From contig NZ_VKDD01000006.1 of the NCBI RefSeq assembly GCF_007097525.1, forward strand, positions 217,100 through 281,099: a stretch of 64,000 bases of DNA, given 5' to 3'. This DNA comes from Thalassomonas sp. M1454 (GTDB lineage: Bacteria; Pseudomonadota; Gammaproteobacteria; Enterobacterales; Alteromonadaceae). Below, in pieces: positions 8,537 to 15,894 of the stretch (positions within the stretch are counted from its first letter, which is position 1; every line of letters begins with the position of its first letter). The notes under the pieces are model-generated. The model saw only the letters and a program-made list of their open reading frames with translations, did not search any database and was not told the origin of the DNA. A program made the translations under genes and the position numbers.

Positions 8537-10992
8537 TACATCTCCTGTTTCCATGCTTGTGTGCGCAGTAAGTCTCCAAATACACCCGCGGCTGTAACAG
8601 CAGCGCCAGCGCCATAGCCACGAAGAACTAGTGGAATTGGTTGGTAATAACGACTTAAGATAGCCAGTGCATTTTCACCGTCTTTAATTGCGTATAACGG
8701 ATGACTTGCATCTACGGCTTCAATTGATACTTGGCATTTGCCATTAGTAATTGAGCCAACATAACGAAGTACTTTTCCTTCACTTGCTGCCTGTTCAATT
8801 TTGTCCGCAAATACTGGGTTAAGTTCAGGTAAACGTGCCATAAAGTCATCGATAGAACCACTATCGTCAAAGTCACTCGGTAGAACAGACTCAACCTTAA
8901 TATGATTAAGCTCTAGTGGCATTCCTGCTTCACGAGCCATAATTAATAATTTACGTGCAACGTCCATACCACTTAAATCATCACGCGGATCTGGCTCTGT
9001 AAAGCCATTACTCTTAGCTATTTCTGTCGCTTCTGATAAAGACATTCCTTCATCTAGCTTACCGAAAATATAAGAAAGAGAGCCAGATAATACACCTTCA
9101 AATTGGACTAATTCATCACCGGCTTTAAATAAATTTTGTAGAGTATCGATTACCGGTAAACCTGCGCCAACATTGGTTTCATATAAGAATAAACGATTTG
9201 TTTTAGCGGCATTTTCACGCAGTTTTAAGTAATACTGCCAAGAGTCGGTATTAGCTTTTTTGTTTGGAGTAACAATATGGAAGCCTTCCGCAAGAAAATC
9301 TGCATAGGTCATGGCTAAGCCTTCATCTGAAGTACAGTCAACAATAACAGGGTTGATCAAATGGTTAGCTCGCGCAAATGTCTTTAAACTATCAACAGAA
9401 AATGCTTTAACATCAGCTTGCATACCTTGCTGCCAATTATCTAAATCAATACCTTCAGGGTTAAAACCAATGCCCTTACTATTAGCAATACCATAGACTT
9501 TCAAATCTATATTTTGCTCGATTAAGTGCTGTTGCTGACGAGAGATTTGTTGTAATAATTCACTACCAACCACCCCACAACCAACAACAAACGCATCGAT
9601 TGTTTGACGGCGAGAGAAGAAGTTTTGATGACAAACCTTTAATGCGTCAGTACATTTTCTCTGCTCTATAACAACTGAAATACTGCGCTCTGACGAGTCT
9701 TGCGCAATAGCGATAACATTTACTCTTGCTTGTGCTAACGAACTAAATAATTTTGCCGCAACACCACGCTGTTGATGCATACCATCACCAACTAGAGAAA
9801 CTATTGATAAGTGCGACTGTAATTCAATTGGTTCAAGTAACTGATTAAGCAACTCTAACTCAAATTCTTGTTGCAAGCTTTGCTGTGCACGATAGGCATC
9901 GTGTGAGTACACACAAAAACTAATGCAATACTCAGATGATGATTGACTGATCATCACCAGTGATACATTTTCGCGACTCATACAGGCAAATACTCGGCTC
10001 GCCATACCAACCATACCTTTCATTCCTGGGCCAGAAACATTGATCATGGTTAGTTCGTCAAGATTAGATATCGCTTTTACTTTTTTAAGACCTTTATCTT
10101 CATTAGAAATTAACGTGCCTTTAGCTTCAGGATTCGTCGTATTTTTAATTAAACAAGGAATATGATGTTGAGCGATTGGACCTATTGTTTTCGGGTGCAG
10201 CACTTTTGCACCAAAATATGATAACTCCATCGCTTCTTTATAAGATAAATGGTCAAGTAATTTAGCGTCTTTAATTAAACGAGGGTCGGCATTAAAAACA
10301 CCATCGACATCAGTCCAAATTTCACAACACTCAGCATTGGCACATACCGATAAAACAGCAGCGGAATAATCTGAGCCGTTACGACCAAGGGTAGTCACTT
10401 GTCCTGACTGATTTGAACCGATAAACCCAGGCATAATTGAGATACGCTCAAGTTTATTATATGTCTCATTAAATAGCTGACGACACAGAACCATATCAGC
10501 AACTGCATTTAAAGGTGTTTCATTGGTTTTTAAGAATAGCTCCGGCTCTAATACCGTTACTTTCTGTTCATCTGTTTGTAGTAACGACTCTAAAATAGCA
10601 ACGCTTAAACGCTCACCTAAACTTATAACACAAGCACGGATATGATCAGGGCAATATGCAAGCATTGCTGCACCTTCTAACCAACGTTGTAGCTGATTAG
10701 TCCAACGTTTAAGTGCTTGCTCAGCATGTTGACGATTAAAATAGCAGTCAGCAGAATCTAAACCATCAAAGATATGGTTAATTGCCGTCAATAGGTGGTC
10801 CATGCCACTCTTAAGTTCTTCACCTTCAGCCAAGTTTTCGGTCAGAGCCACTAAATGATTTGTAATACCTTGCGGAGCAGATACAACTACTGCGAGTGCC
10901 GATTGCTTACTTTTATTAGTAATGATGTCACTTACCGCTAAAAAGCGCTGTGCATTGGCTAATGAAGAACCGCCGAATTTTATTACTCTCAT
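8536..10992 (-). CDS. thrA: Bifunctional aspartate kinase / homoserine dehydrogenase I
   Basis: An 818-residue fusion, the usual ThrA length, catalysing the first and third steps of the aspartate-to-threonine branch. The aspartokinase domain opens with [17 protein letters not shown] and has [13 protein letters not shown] and [15 protein letters not shown]. Two ACT regulatory units follow (about residues 315-460). The homoserine dehydrogenase part begins near [15 protein letters not shown] and carries [20 protein letters not shown] and GILSGS-like [15 protein letters not shown] good AAGGA lies before the ATG. Expression is under the leader peptide and attenuator at 11018-11151; threonine probably also inhibits through the ACT domains (family knowledge). 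Confidence 0.97.
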   Translation of the reverse strand: MRVIKFGGSSLANAQRFLAVSDIITNKSKQSALAVVVSAPQGITNHLVALTENLAEGEELKSGMDHLLTAINHIFDGLDSADCYFNRQHAEQALKRWTNQLQRWLEGAAMLAYCPDHIRACVISLGERLSVAILESLLQTDEQKVTVLEPELFLKTNETPLNAVADMVLCRQLFNETYNKLERISIMPGFIGSNQSGQVTTLGRNGSDYSAAVLSVCANAECCEIWTDVDGVFNADPRLIKDAKLLDHLSYKEAMELSYFGAKVLHPKTIGPIAQHHIPCLIKNTTNPEAKGTLISNEDKGLKKVKAISNLDELTMINVSGPGMKGMVGMASRVFACMSRENVSLVMISQSSSEYCISFCVYSHDAYRAQQSLQQEFELELLNQLLEPIELQSHLSIVSLVGDGMHQQRGVAAKLFSSLAQARVNVIAIAQDSSERSISVVIEQRKCTDALKVCHQNFFSRRQTIDAFVVGCGVVGSELLQQISRQQQHLIEQNIDLKVYGIANSKGIGFNPEGIDLDNWQQGMQADVKAFSVDSLKTFARANHLINPVIVDCTSDEGLAMTYADFLAEGFHIVTPNKKANTDSWQYYLKLRENAAKTNRLFLYETNVGAGLPVIDTLQNLFKAGDELVQFEGVLSGSLSYIFGKLDEGMSLSEATEIAKSNGFTEPDPRDDLSGMDVARKLLIMAREAGMPLELNHIKVESVLPSDFDDSGSIDDFMARLPELNPVFADKIEQAASEGKVLRYVGSITNGKCQVSIEAVDASHPLYAIKDGENALAILSRYYQPIPLVLRGYGAGAAVTAAGVFGDLLRTQAWKQEM

Positions 10993-11017
10993 ATTATTTC
11001 CTTACAATGCTATAAAC

Positions 11018-11054
11018 AAAAAACCCGTGAACTTTGCAGGTCACGGGCTTTTTT
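11018..11054 (-). terminator. Attenuator (intrinsic terminator) of the thr operon leader
   Basis: On the minus strand GCCCGTGA-type sequence (11041-11048) pairs with TCACGGG (11024-11030) around a 10-base loop, followed by six T residues (plus-strand A at 11018-11023). It lies 13 bases after the leader peptide stop and 26 bases before thrA. This is the layout of transcription attenuation in amino-acid operons. Confidence 0.85.
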
Positions 11055-11067
11055 AAATTTGTATTAT

Positions 11068-11151
11068 TTAAACACACCAGCCAGTAACCTCCATTCGAGT
11101 ACGAATGGTGGTGATAATAATGGTGGTAAGCGCGTGCATAAATATTCTCAT
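11068..11151 (-). CDS. thrL: thr operon leader peptide
   Basis: A 27-codon ORF too short for routine gene calling. The protein reads MRIFMHALTTIIITTIRT followed by RMEVTGWCV. The run TTIIITTI at residues 9-16 supplies tandem threonine and isoleucine codons, as in the E. coli thr leader, whose ribosome stalling senses threonyl- and isoleucyl-tRNA charging. It precedes the attenuator at 11018-11054 and thrA. A 7-bp hairpin (11091-11108) covers codons just past the Thr/Ile run, in the place of a pause hairpin. AGG seven bases upstream of the ATG is a modest ribosome binding site. Confidence 0.85.
   Translation of the reverse strand: MRIFMHALTTIIITTIRTRMEVTGWCV
11091..11108 (-). promoter_or_regulatory. 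Pause-type hairpin within the thr leader
   Basis: On the minus strand CCATTCG, loop TACT, then CGAATGG form a perfect 7-bp hairpin directly after the Thr/Ile codons of the leader peptide. A stalled ribosome at the control codons would disrupt it. Role inferred from position. Confidence 0.6.
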
Positions 11152-11250
11152 GTGACCTACTCTGCCTCAGCTAATTTATTCTGTCAATGAGTATTTACTC
11201 GAATTTTGCAATGAATATGAATAACACAGTGGTTTTTGCTATATGATTTA

Positions 11251-11994
11251 CTATATCCAGTATAAATGCGATTGGTGCTGTTTAAGCCAAACCTTGGCGG
11301 CATCTGGGTTTGGGAAGAATCGTTTAACCAATTGCCAAAATTTTGCCGAATGATTCAAGTGTTTTATATGACATAACTCATGGATTATTACATAGTCAAT
11401 TACACTCATTGGCGCCATGATTAATAGCCAATTCAGGTTAATTCTGTGCTTAGCATCACAACTCCCCCAACGACTTTTATAGTGCCTAATTTTTAAAGAC
11501 TGAATAGTTATACCAGTTATTTTTTGCAACTCATCAATGCGTTGAGTAAAAAGTAAGTGCGCTTGCTCTACTAGCCAATGTTGTAATTGCTGCTTAGCCA
11601 GCTGCTTTTGCTTTTCTTCATTTGGTTGCTTATCTAGGTGGGTATTATCAAGGTTTATGATAATAACTTGCTTATCTAAGTCGAGCTCTACTGCTTTATC
11701 AACCTTATTTAAAAGGCGAATATCTAGCTTATATGGGGCACCTAAGTAGTAAAATATTTCACCCGAGCAAAACTGCCTCTCACTCTTATTACTAAGGTGT
11801 AATTGTTGTTCGTCAATCTTGCGCCATAACCACTGTGCTTTTGATGCAACTAATCGTGATATTTCGTTCTGACAAATACTCGTAGGTGCTAACACTCGTA
11901 CTTTCGATGCTTTGACTTGCAGACTAACCGTTTTGCGTTTATTACTTCGTACTAACTCATACTCAGGTACTTGTAACGGCTGTTTAACTTGCAT
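11251..11994 (-). CDS. ygjP: YgjP-like metal-dependent hydrolase (DUF45/M48-like)
   Basis: A 247-residue protein of the YgjP/DUF45 family. The C-terminal half holds the zinc motif HELCH (about residues 203-207, VIIHELCHIKHLNHS), with further histidine in HLNHSAKFW, and the family-typical RHYKSRWGSCDAKHRINLNW before it. No signal peptide is seen. These proteins are often annotated as metallopeptidases; the E. coli member has been reported as a UTP pyrophosphatase. Its start overlaps the yebG stop by 11 bases, so it is probably co-transcribed with yebG from the LexA-controlled promoter, which would place it in the SOS regulon. Confidence 0.85.
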   Translation of the reverse strand: MQVKQPLQVPEYELVRSNKRKTVSLQVKASKVRVLAPTSICQNEISRLVASKAQWLWRKIDEQQLHLSNKSERQFCSGEIFYYLGAPYKLDIRLLNKVDKAVELDLDKQVIIINLDNTHLDKQPNEEKQKQLAKQQLQHWLVEQAHLLFTQRIDELQKITGITIQSLKIRHYKSRWGSCDAKHRINLNWLLIMAPMSVIDYVIIHELCHIKHLNHSAKFWQLVKRFFPNPDAAKVWLKQHQSHLYWI

Positions 11995-12274
11995 CTTGTA
12001 ATTTAACAGCAGCTTTCTTAACCGCTTTAGGCTTATCTACCTTTGGCTTTTTCGCTTGTAAAGCAATGAGTATGTCTTCTCTGTTTTTAGCTAAAAACAC
12101 ACTAATATCTTCCACCGCTTGCTCAGATAACTCTAAAGAAGATTGATCGAGTATTGAGGAAAGGTTATCTGCCATATCGAGCATTTTGTCATACTCATCT
12201 GCAGTTTTCTTATCCATAAATGTTTCAACCTCCGCCCCGTTACGTATAACAACAAACCGACTCTCGACTGCCAT
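11984..12274 (-). CDS. yebG: YebG family DNA damage-inducible protein
   Basis: A 96-residue homologue of E. coli YebG, an SOS-induced small protein of unclear function. The N-terminal part MAVESRFVVIRNGAEVETF with KKTADEYDKMLDMADNL matches the family pattern, followed by an acidic helical segment. The C-terminal tail is rich in lysine, alanine and proline (KPKVDKPKAVKKAAVK), which could contact nucleic acid. A near-consensus LexA box lies at 12372-12391, about 100 bases upstream. The 3' end overlaps ygjP by 11 bases. Confidence 0.9.
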   Translation of the reverse strand: MAVESRFVVIRNGAEVETFMDKKTADEYDKMLDMADNLSSILDQSSLELSEQAVEDISVFLAKNREDILIALQAKKPKVDKPKAVKKAAVKLQDAS

Positions 12275-12710
12275 GGTTATCCCTTTTTATTTATCTAAAA
12301 AATGCATTTTTAACTGCATTAATAATATTTAAGTTTCATTTTTTCTATACAGAAAAACCTAATAACACAGGAACTGTATATATAATCAGTATATTAACAA
12401 GTTTTACAAACTTTTGGCAATAATTAAATCAAAATGATGTTTTTTTTATCGCAAAAAAACAGCAACTCACCTAGGTAAATATGCGCAAGATATTGAATTT
12501 TTATGCATCCATGTAAATAAATATTTCAGAAAATACACAATTTTATTTCCCCTTCCATCCATTACCCGCTGAATTCACGCGATTTTTCTTTAATTTAAGG
12601 TATATCCACTGAAATGATTTATTACATTCACAAGATTTTCATTAACAACTTTTTAGCAATTTTAGGTAACTATTAAAGGGTAGCAACAATTAATCAACGG
12701 GAAGAAAATT
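12275..12710. other. Intergenic region between yebG and the 111-aa secreted protein gene
   Basis: This 436-base divergent intergenic stretch holds the yebG promoter with its LexA box and, nearer the right end, the 5' region of the plus-strand gene. It is very AT-rich. I see no further ORF, RNA gene or long repeat in it. Confidence 0.6.
12372..12391. promoter_or_regulatory. LexA binding site (SOS box) for yebG-ygjP
   Basis: The sequence AACTGTATATATAATCAGTA has CTG-N10-CAG at the correct spacing and matches the 20-base gammaproteobacterial consensus at 17 positions. It lies 98 bases upstream of yebG, whose E. coli counterpart is a known LexA target. The gene on the other side starts 320 bases away, so yebG is the likely target. 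Confidence 0.85.
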
Positions 12711-13046
12711 ATGAAAACTTTAACTAAAATAGCAGCAGTATCATTAACATCAGCAAGCTTACTTGTAGCATTTAACTCGAGTGCAACAATGGACAATTAT
12801 ATGGAATCAGCATTAATCGATGTATGTAAAAAAGCCCAGCAAGATAATGTATTACAATTACGCAAAACAATTAAGGGTTATAGATTAAATGAAAAAACAG
12901 TGGCTATGGGGCTTATGTGTAATGGCGAGAATGTAATTAGCTTTGCTGAAAATAATGGCGCATTTAAAACAGCAAATCACTTAGATAAAAAATTAGGTGG
13001 CGCTGATATTGTCGATATAGCGCAAGTTTACTCAGTTAAATTTTAA
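12711..13046 (+). CDS. Small secreted protein, hypothetical (DUF3718-like)
   Basis: A 111-residue protein with a clear Sec signal peptide (MKTLTKIAAVSLTSASLLVAF, cleavage likely after NSSA or NSSAT), so it is periplasmic. The mature part is about 88 residues with two cysteines (ALIDVCKKAQ and GLMCNGENV) that could form a disulfide. The LMCNGENVISFAENN segment recalls DUF3718 proteins of Alteromonadales, but I hold this loosely. The ribosome binding site GGGAAG lies 8 bases before the ATG. It is monocistronic, ending in a weak hairpin convergent with the SDR gene. Confidence 0.75.
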   Translation: MKTLTKIAAVSLTSASLLVAFNSSATMDNYMESALIDVCKKAQQDNVLQLRKTIKGYRLNEKTVAMGLMCNGENVISFAENNGAFKTANHLDKKLGGADIVDIAQVYSVKF

Positions 13047-13063
13047 TTTATGAACTGCAATAA

Positions 13064-13100
13064 TACCCTGAGAGTTAAAGAATTTACTTTCAGGGTAAAA
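13064..13100. terminator. Weak terminator between convergent genes
   Basis: TACCCTGA (13064-13071) and TCAGGGTA (13090-13097) form an 8-bp stem with a long loop between the 12711 gene and the SDR. AAAATTG follows on the plus strand, so it is only a modest terminator. Confidence 0.4.
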
Positions 13101-13121
13101 TTGTTTCTAGTAACAATATAG

Positions 13122-13871
13122 CTAACTAAGCCTATACATTACCCACAAAGGCAATATTTTCATTACATAACGCATAATTGCCCACGGCCACGTTGGTACA
13201 AATGCAATATCGACTTCTTTTTCAATCGCTTTAATTATAGCTCTACAGCCTTTATCGGCATTAACAATAAAAGGTACTTGCGTATTATGACTGGTGATCT
13301 CGGTAGCTATGTATCCAGGATGTATGGTTGTTACTTTTATTGGTGTTTTCAATACATCTATACGGATCCCTTCTGTTAAAGAGGCTAATCCAGCTTTTGT
13401 TGCCGCATAAACAGTAAATGCTCGTCGAAAGCCCCGTTGAGAGCTCACAGATGAAATCGTTACTAAGTGACCAAAATTTTGCTCTCTAAAAATTTCCATC
13501 GCCGCCTCACATTGGGCTAATGCCGCAACAAAGTTTGTCATCGCATCAAGTTTATTAGCCTCAAAAACACCAGTACCAACAGAGCCGCCTTTACCGACGC
13601 CAGCATTAACGATTACCCTATCAATATTGCCAAACTCTTGTTTCGCTTGCTTAAACACGGCAAATACTTGCTCATGGTCATTAACATCAAGAGCAACGGT
13701 TTTCACTTTAACCTGCGGGTATAATTCATTTATCTCAGCTTTTAATTGAATTAAATTTTCAACTCGCCTTGCACATAAAATGAGATTACGACCTTTATCG
13801 GCAAACTGTTGTGCCATGGTATAACCAAGGCCGGAACTAGCCCCGGTAATTATTATATTTTTGCGGATCAT
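13122..13871 (-). CDS. SDR family NAD(P)-dependent oxidoreductase
   Basis: A 249-residue classical short-chain dehydrogenase. The cofactor loop TGASSGLG lies at about residues 9-16, and the basic ARR after strand 2 suggests NADP preference. The NAG motif is in VNAGVGKGG. The catalytic serine is in TISSVSSQRG and the YxxxK pair in YAATKAG. A hydrophobic C-terminus (WPWAIMRYVMKILPLWVMYRL) may associate with the membrane, as in YqjQ/DltE-type SDRs. The substrate cannot be read. The gene is monocistronic. Confidence 0.9.
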   Translation of the reverse strand: MIRKNIIITGASSGLGYTMAQQFADKGRNLILCARRVENLIQLKAEINELYPQVKVKTVALDVNDHEQVFAVFKQAKQEFGNIDRVIVNAGVGKGGSVGTGVFEANKLDAMTNFVAALAQCEAAMEIFREQNFGHLVTISSVSSQRGFRRAFTVYAATKAGLASLTEGIRIDVLKTPIKVTTIHPGYIATEITSHNTQVPFIVNADKGCRAIIKAIEKEVDIAFVPTWPWAIMRYVMKILPLWVMYRLS

Positions 13872-14109
13872 TTTATTGTCCTTAAAACTCTATAAATTCT
13901 TTATTTGCAACAATATCATCAACAACAAGTACTTACATTAACTCAAATATTATTTTTAACATCTAGGTTACTTTTGATAAAGATTTAATACATTTTTTTG
14001 ATTGACCAGATCGTTTTTTTTGCCTATTTTTCACATATATTTTACACGCAAAGTTGTTACAACTCACAAGGTGTGTAGCCAGATAAAGTTCAATATTTAG
14101 GAAGTAGTT

Positions 14110-14301
14110 ATGCCAACAAGTAAAATTATTGAAGATGCTGAAAACAGCATAGGCGAGCATAGTTTTAATGAAAACATCAGCGAGCAAAATGAATCTGATT
14201 CAGCAACTCAAGATAGCGCGAAAACACGCAAACGCATTGATGAACTATTAGAGAAAAAACGCCTAAAAGAATTACTCGACGAAGATGAGTGGGATATTTA
14301 A
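14110..14301 (+). CDS. Small acidic protein (PA3496-like family)
   Basis: A 63-residue, highly charged, soluble protein. The N-terminal half is acidic and low-complexity (EDAENSIGEHSFNENISEQNESDS). The C-terminal half has the conserved-looking RKRIDELLEKKRLKELLDEDEWDI, a basic helix ending in acidic residues. This C-terminal pattern resembles the small PA3496 family named as putative envelope integrity proteins; that assignment is from memory. AGGAAG precedes the ATG by 6 bases. An ORF on the opposite strand covers the same bases but has no ribosome binding site or family resemblance. Confidence 0.7.
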   Translation: MPTSKIIEDAENSIGEHSFNENISEQNESDSATQDSAKTRKRIDELLEKKRLKELLDEDEWDI

Positions 14302-14316
14302 AAGCAAATCACTTAA

Positions 14317-15774
14317 TTAAGCTAATTCTGGCCAATATGGCTTAAGGTATTGTTTATAAGGTTGCCACTGCCTTTGAAACTTTGATTGTAATCCTTGACG
14401 TAATTGTATGTCGCTAAGCGTGCCTATGTAACGACTACTACCTTCAAAAGACATACATTCAGCGTGCAGTTCCAGATTTAAAAAATTGAATAATTTTTCT
14501 AGTTCTATTTGTGGATTTTCCACCAACTCTTCATAGCGTACGTTATATACAAACTCGGGAATTAAATTATTCCAATGTTGCATAACTTTTTGATAGCTTT
14601 CTTGATATTCAGTGATTTCAGCTAATGAACAAAAGTATGGCTCTGGCTCAGCGAAATTATTGCGAAAAATAGACCAATTAACATCTAGATGATCACGACT
14701 AATGTGAATCACTTTCGCATGCGGCATTAACATTTTTATCAAGCCAATAGACTGATAATTACTCGGCATTTTATCAATAATATAATTTGAACTAGGGGCT
14801 ATAGTTTGCAATTGGTTTAGATAATATTGAGCTAATTTATGCCGGTGTTGAGAAGTCAGTTTAGCGCAACCATGTGGAAAGTGCTCTCCGGTTAAGCCAA
14901 CAATACCATCAGCTATTGAACCTGCCATCAGAGACATTTCTCCAGCACTAGCAATTAACGGGTTTCCAAGTAACATCTGCTCCAGTAAGGTAGAGCCTGA
15001 GCGGGGTTGCCCTAAGATAAAGATAGGAGTTAAGGTCGGCTGCACATCAGTAGCTAAAGAATTGTCTAATAAAGGTTTATTAAAAGTAGATAGCAAAGAG
15101 TTAAAATATGGCTGCATGTCTTTAACCGAGAAATTTATCTGCTGCCGTTGTAATTTATTGGCATCATAAAAGTAGCTAAATGCCTGTTGGTATTGCTTTG
15201 CTTTATGGTTGAGTTCGGCAAATCCATATAGCAGTAGAGCTTTATTCTCACAGCTAATCTCGCTTTTTTTGCTTGTTAACTTTGCAAGCATTGACCCAAG
15301 ATAAGTTTGATCCTTTTTATTGCCTAAACAAAGCCTCCCCATACGCACAAGTAATGCAAACGCTCTAATATTTAAAGGCTCTGCGACTTGTAATTGTTCT
15401 ATATATTTTTGGCTTTCATCTAGCTGATTTTGCTCACAATAAAACACAGCTAATGCTATTAATGTATTAATCGATTTAGTATTTATTTGATAGGCAAACT
15501 TCAACGCCTGTTCGGCTTTATCTAACTTTTGTAAACGGATACAGGCATTAGCAAGTGATAAATAAACTGTAGGCTGATTAGGCTCTATAGATAAGCATCT
15601 TACAAATAAGTTATATGCCTGTTTAAAGCTATTTAAATAATACGCAACTTCGCCCAAGCCCCAAATAGCATTTACGTCTTGCTTATTTATTTCGATAAGC
15701 TGTCGATAAACTTGCTCGGCTTGTTTATATTTGCCTTGCTGTAAATATTGCTTTGCTAAAATTGCACTCGACAT
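14317..15774 (-). CDS. Tetratricopeptide repeat sulfotransferase
   Basis: A 485-residue protein with an N-terminal run of TPR-like helical repeats (about residues 1-240) and a C-terminal Sulfotransfer_3-type domain. The PAPS 5'-phosphosulfate loop is IFILGQPRSGSTLLEQML near residues 252-270, and the 3'-phosphate site is IHISRDHLDVNWSIFRNNF. The C-terminal YEELVENPQIELEKLF is also typical. Such proteins transfer sulfate from PAPS; the TPR half presumably binds a protein substrate. No signal peptide is seen, so it is cytosolic. It lies 120 bases downstream of a TonB-dependent receptor gene on the same strand, with a terminator between. Confidence 0.88.
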   Translation of the reverse strand: MSSAILAKQYLQQGKYKQAEQVYRQLIEINKQDVNAIWGLGEVAYYLNSFKQAYNLFVRCLSIEPNQPTVYLSLANACIRLQKLDKAEQALKFAYQINTKSINTLIALAVFYCEQNQLDESQKYIEQLQVAEPLNIRAFALLVRMGRLCLGNKKDQTYLGSMLAKLTSKKSEISCENKALLLYGFAELNHKAKQYQQAFSYFYDANKLQRQQINFSVKDMQPYFNSLLSTFNKPLLDNSLATDVQPTLTPIFILGQPRSGSTLLEQMLLGNPLIASAGEMSLMAGSIADGIVGLTGEHFPHGCAKLTSQHRHKLAQYYLNQLQTIAPSSNYIIDKMPSNYQSIGLIKMLMPHAKVIHISRDHLDVNWSIFRNNFAEPEPYFCSLAEITEYQESYQKVMQHWNNLIPEFVYNVRYEELVENPQIELEKLFNFLNLELHAECMSFEGSSRYIGTLSDIQLRQGLQSKFQRQWQPYKQYLKPYWPELA

Positions 15775-15843
15775 AAATAAAAATAGCTTTAGGATGATAG
15801 GAAATTAATAGAAATCATCATCTATTTCTATTAATTAAGCAAT

Positions 15844-15875
15844 AAAAAACCACATCATTTTGATGTGGTTTTTTT
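15844..15875 (-). terminator. Rho-independent terminator after the TonB receptor gene
   Basis: AACCACATCA and TGATGTGGTT form a 10-bp stem (loop TTT) flanked by A and T runs on both sides. It lies 19 bases after the minus-strand TonB receptor stop. The symmetrical A/T flanks would also serve the other strand. Confidence 0.85.
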
Positions 15876-15894
15876 ATTAATTTACTAAATTAAA

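Noticed and set aside
11161-11200. TTGACA at 11182-11187 as the -35 of the thr promoter
   Set aside because: The -10 position 17 bases on reads CAGAGT and would start transcription almost at the leader ATG, so I do not call it.
13963-14187. 74-residue ORF on the minus strand opposite the small acidic protein
   Set aside because: No ribosome binding site or family resemblance; the plus-strand frame has a clear Shine-Dalgarno and a conserved-looking C-terminus.
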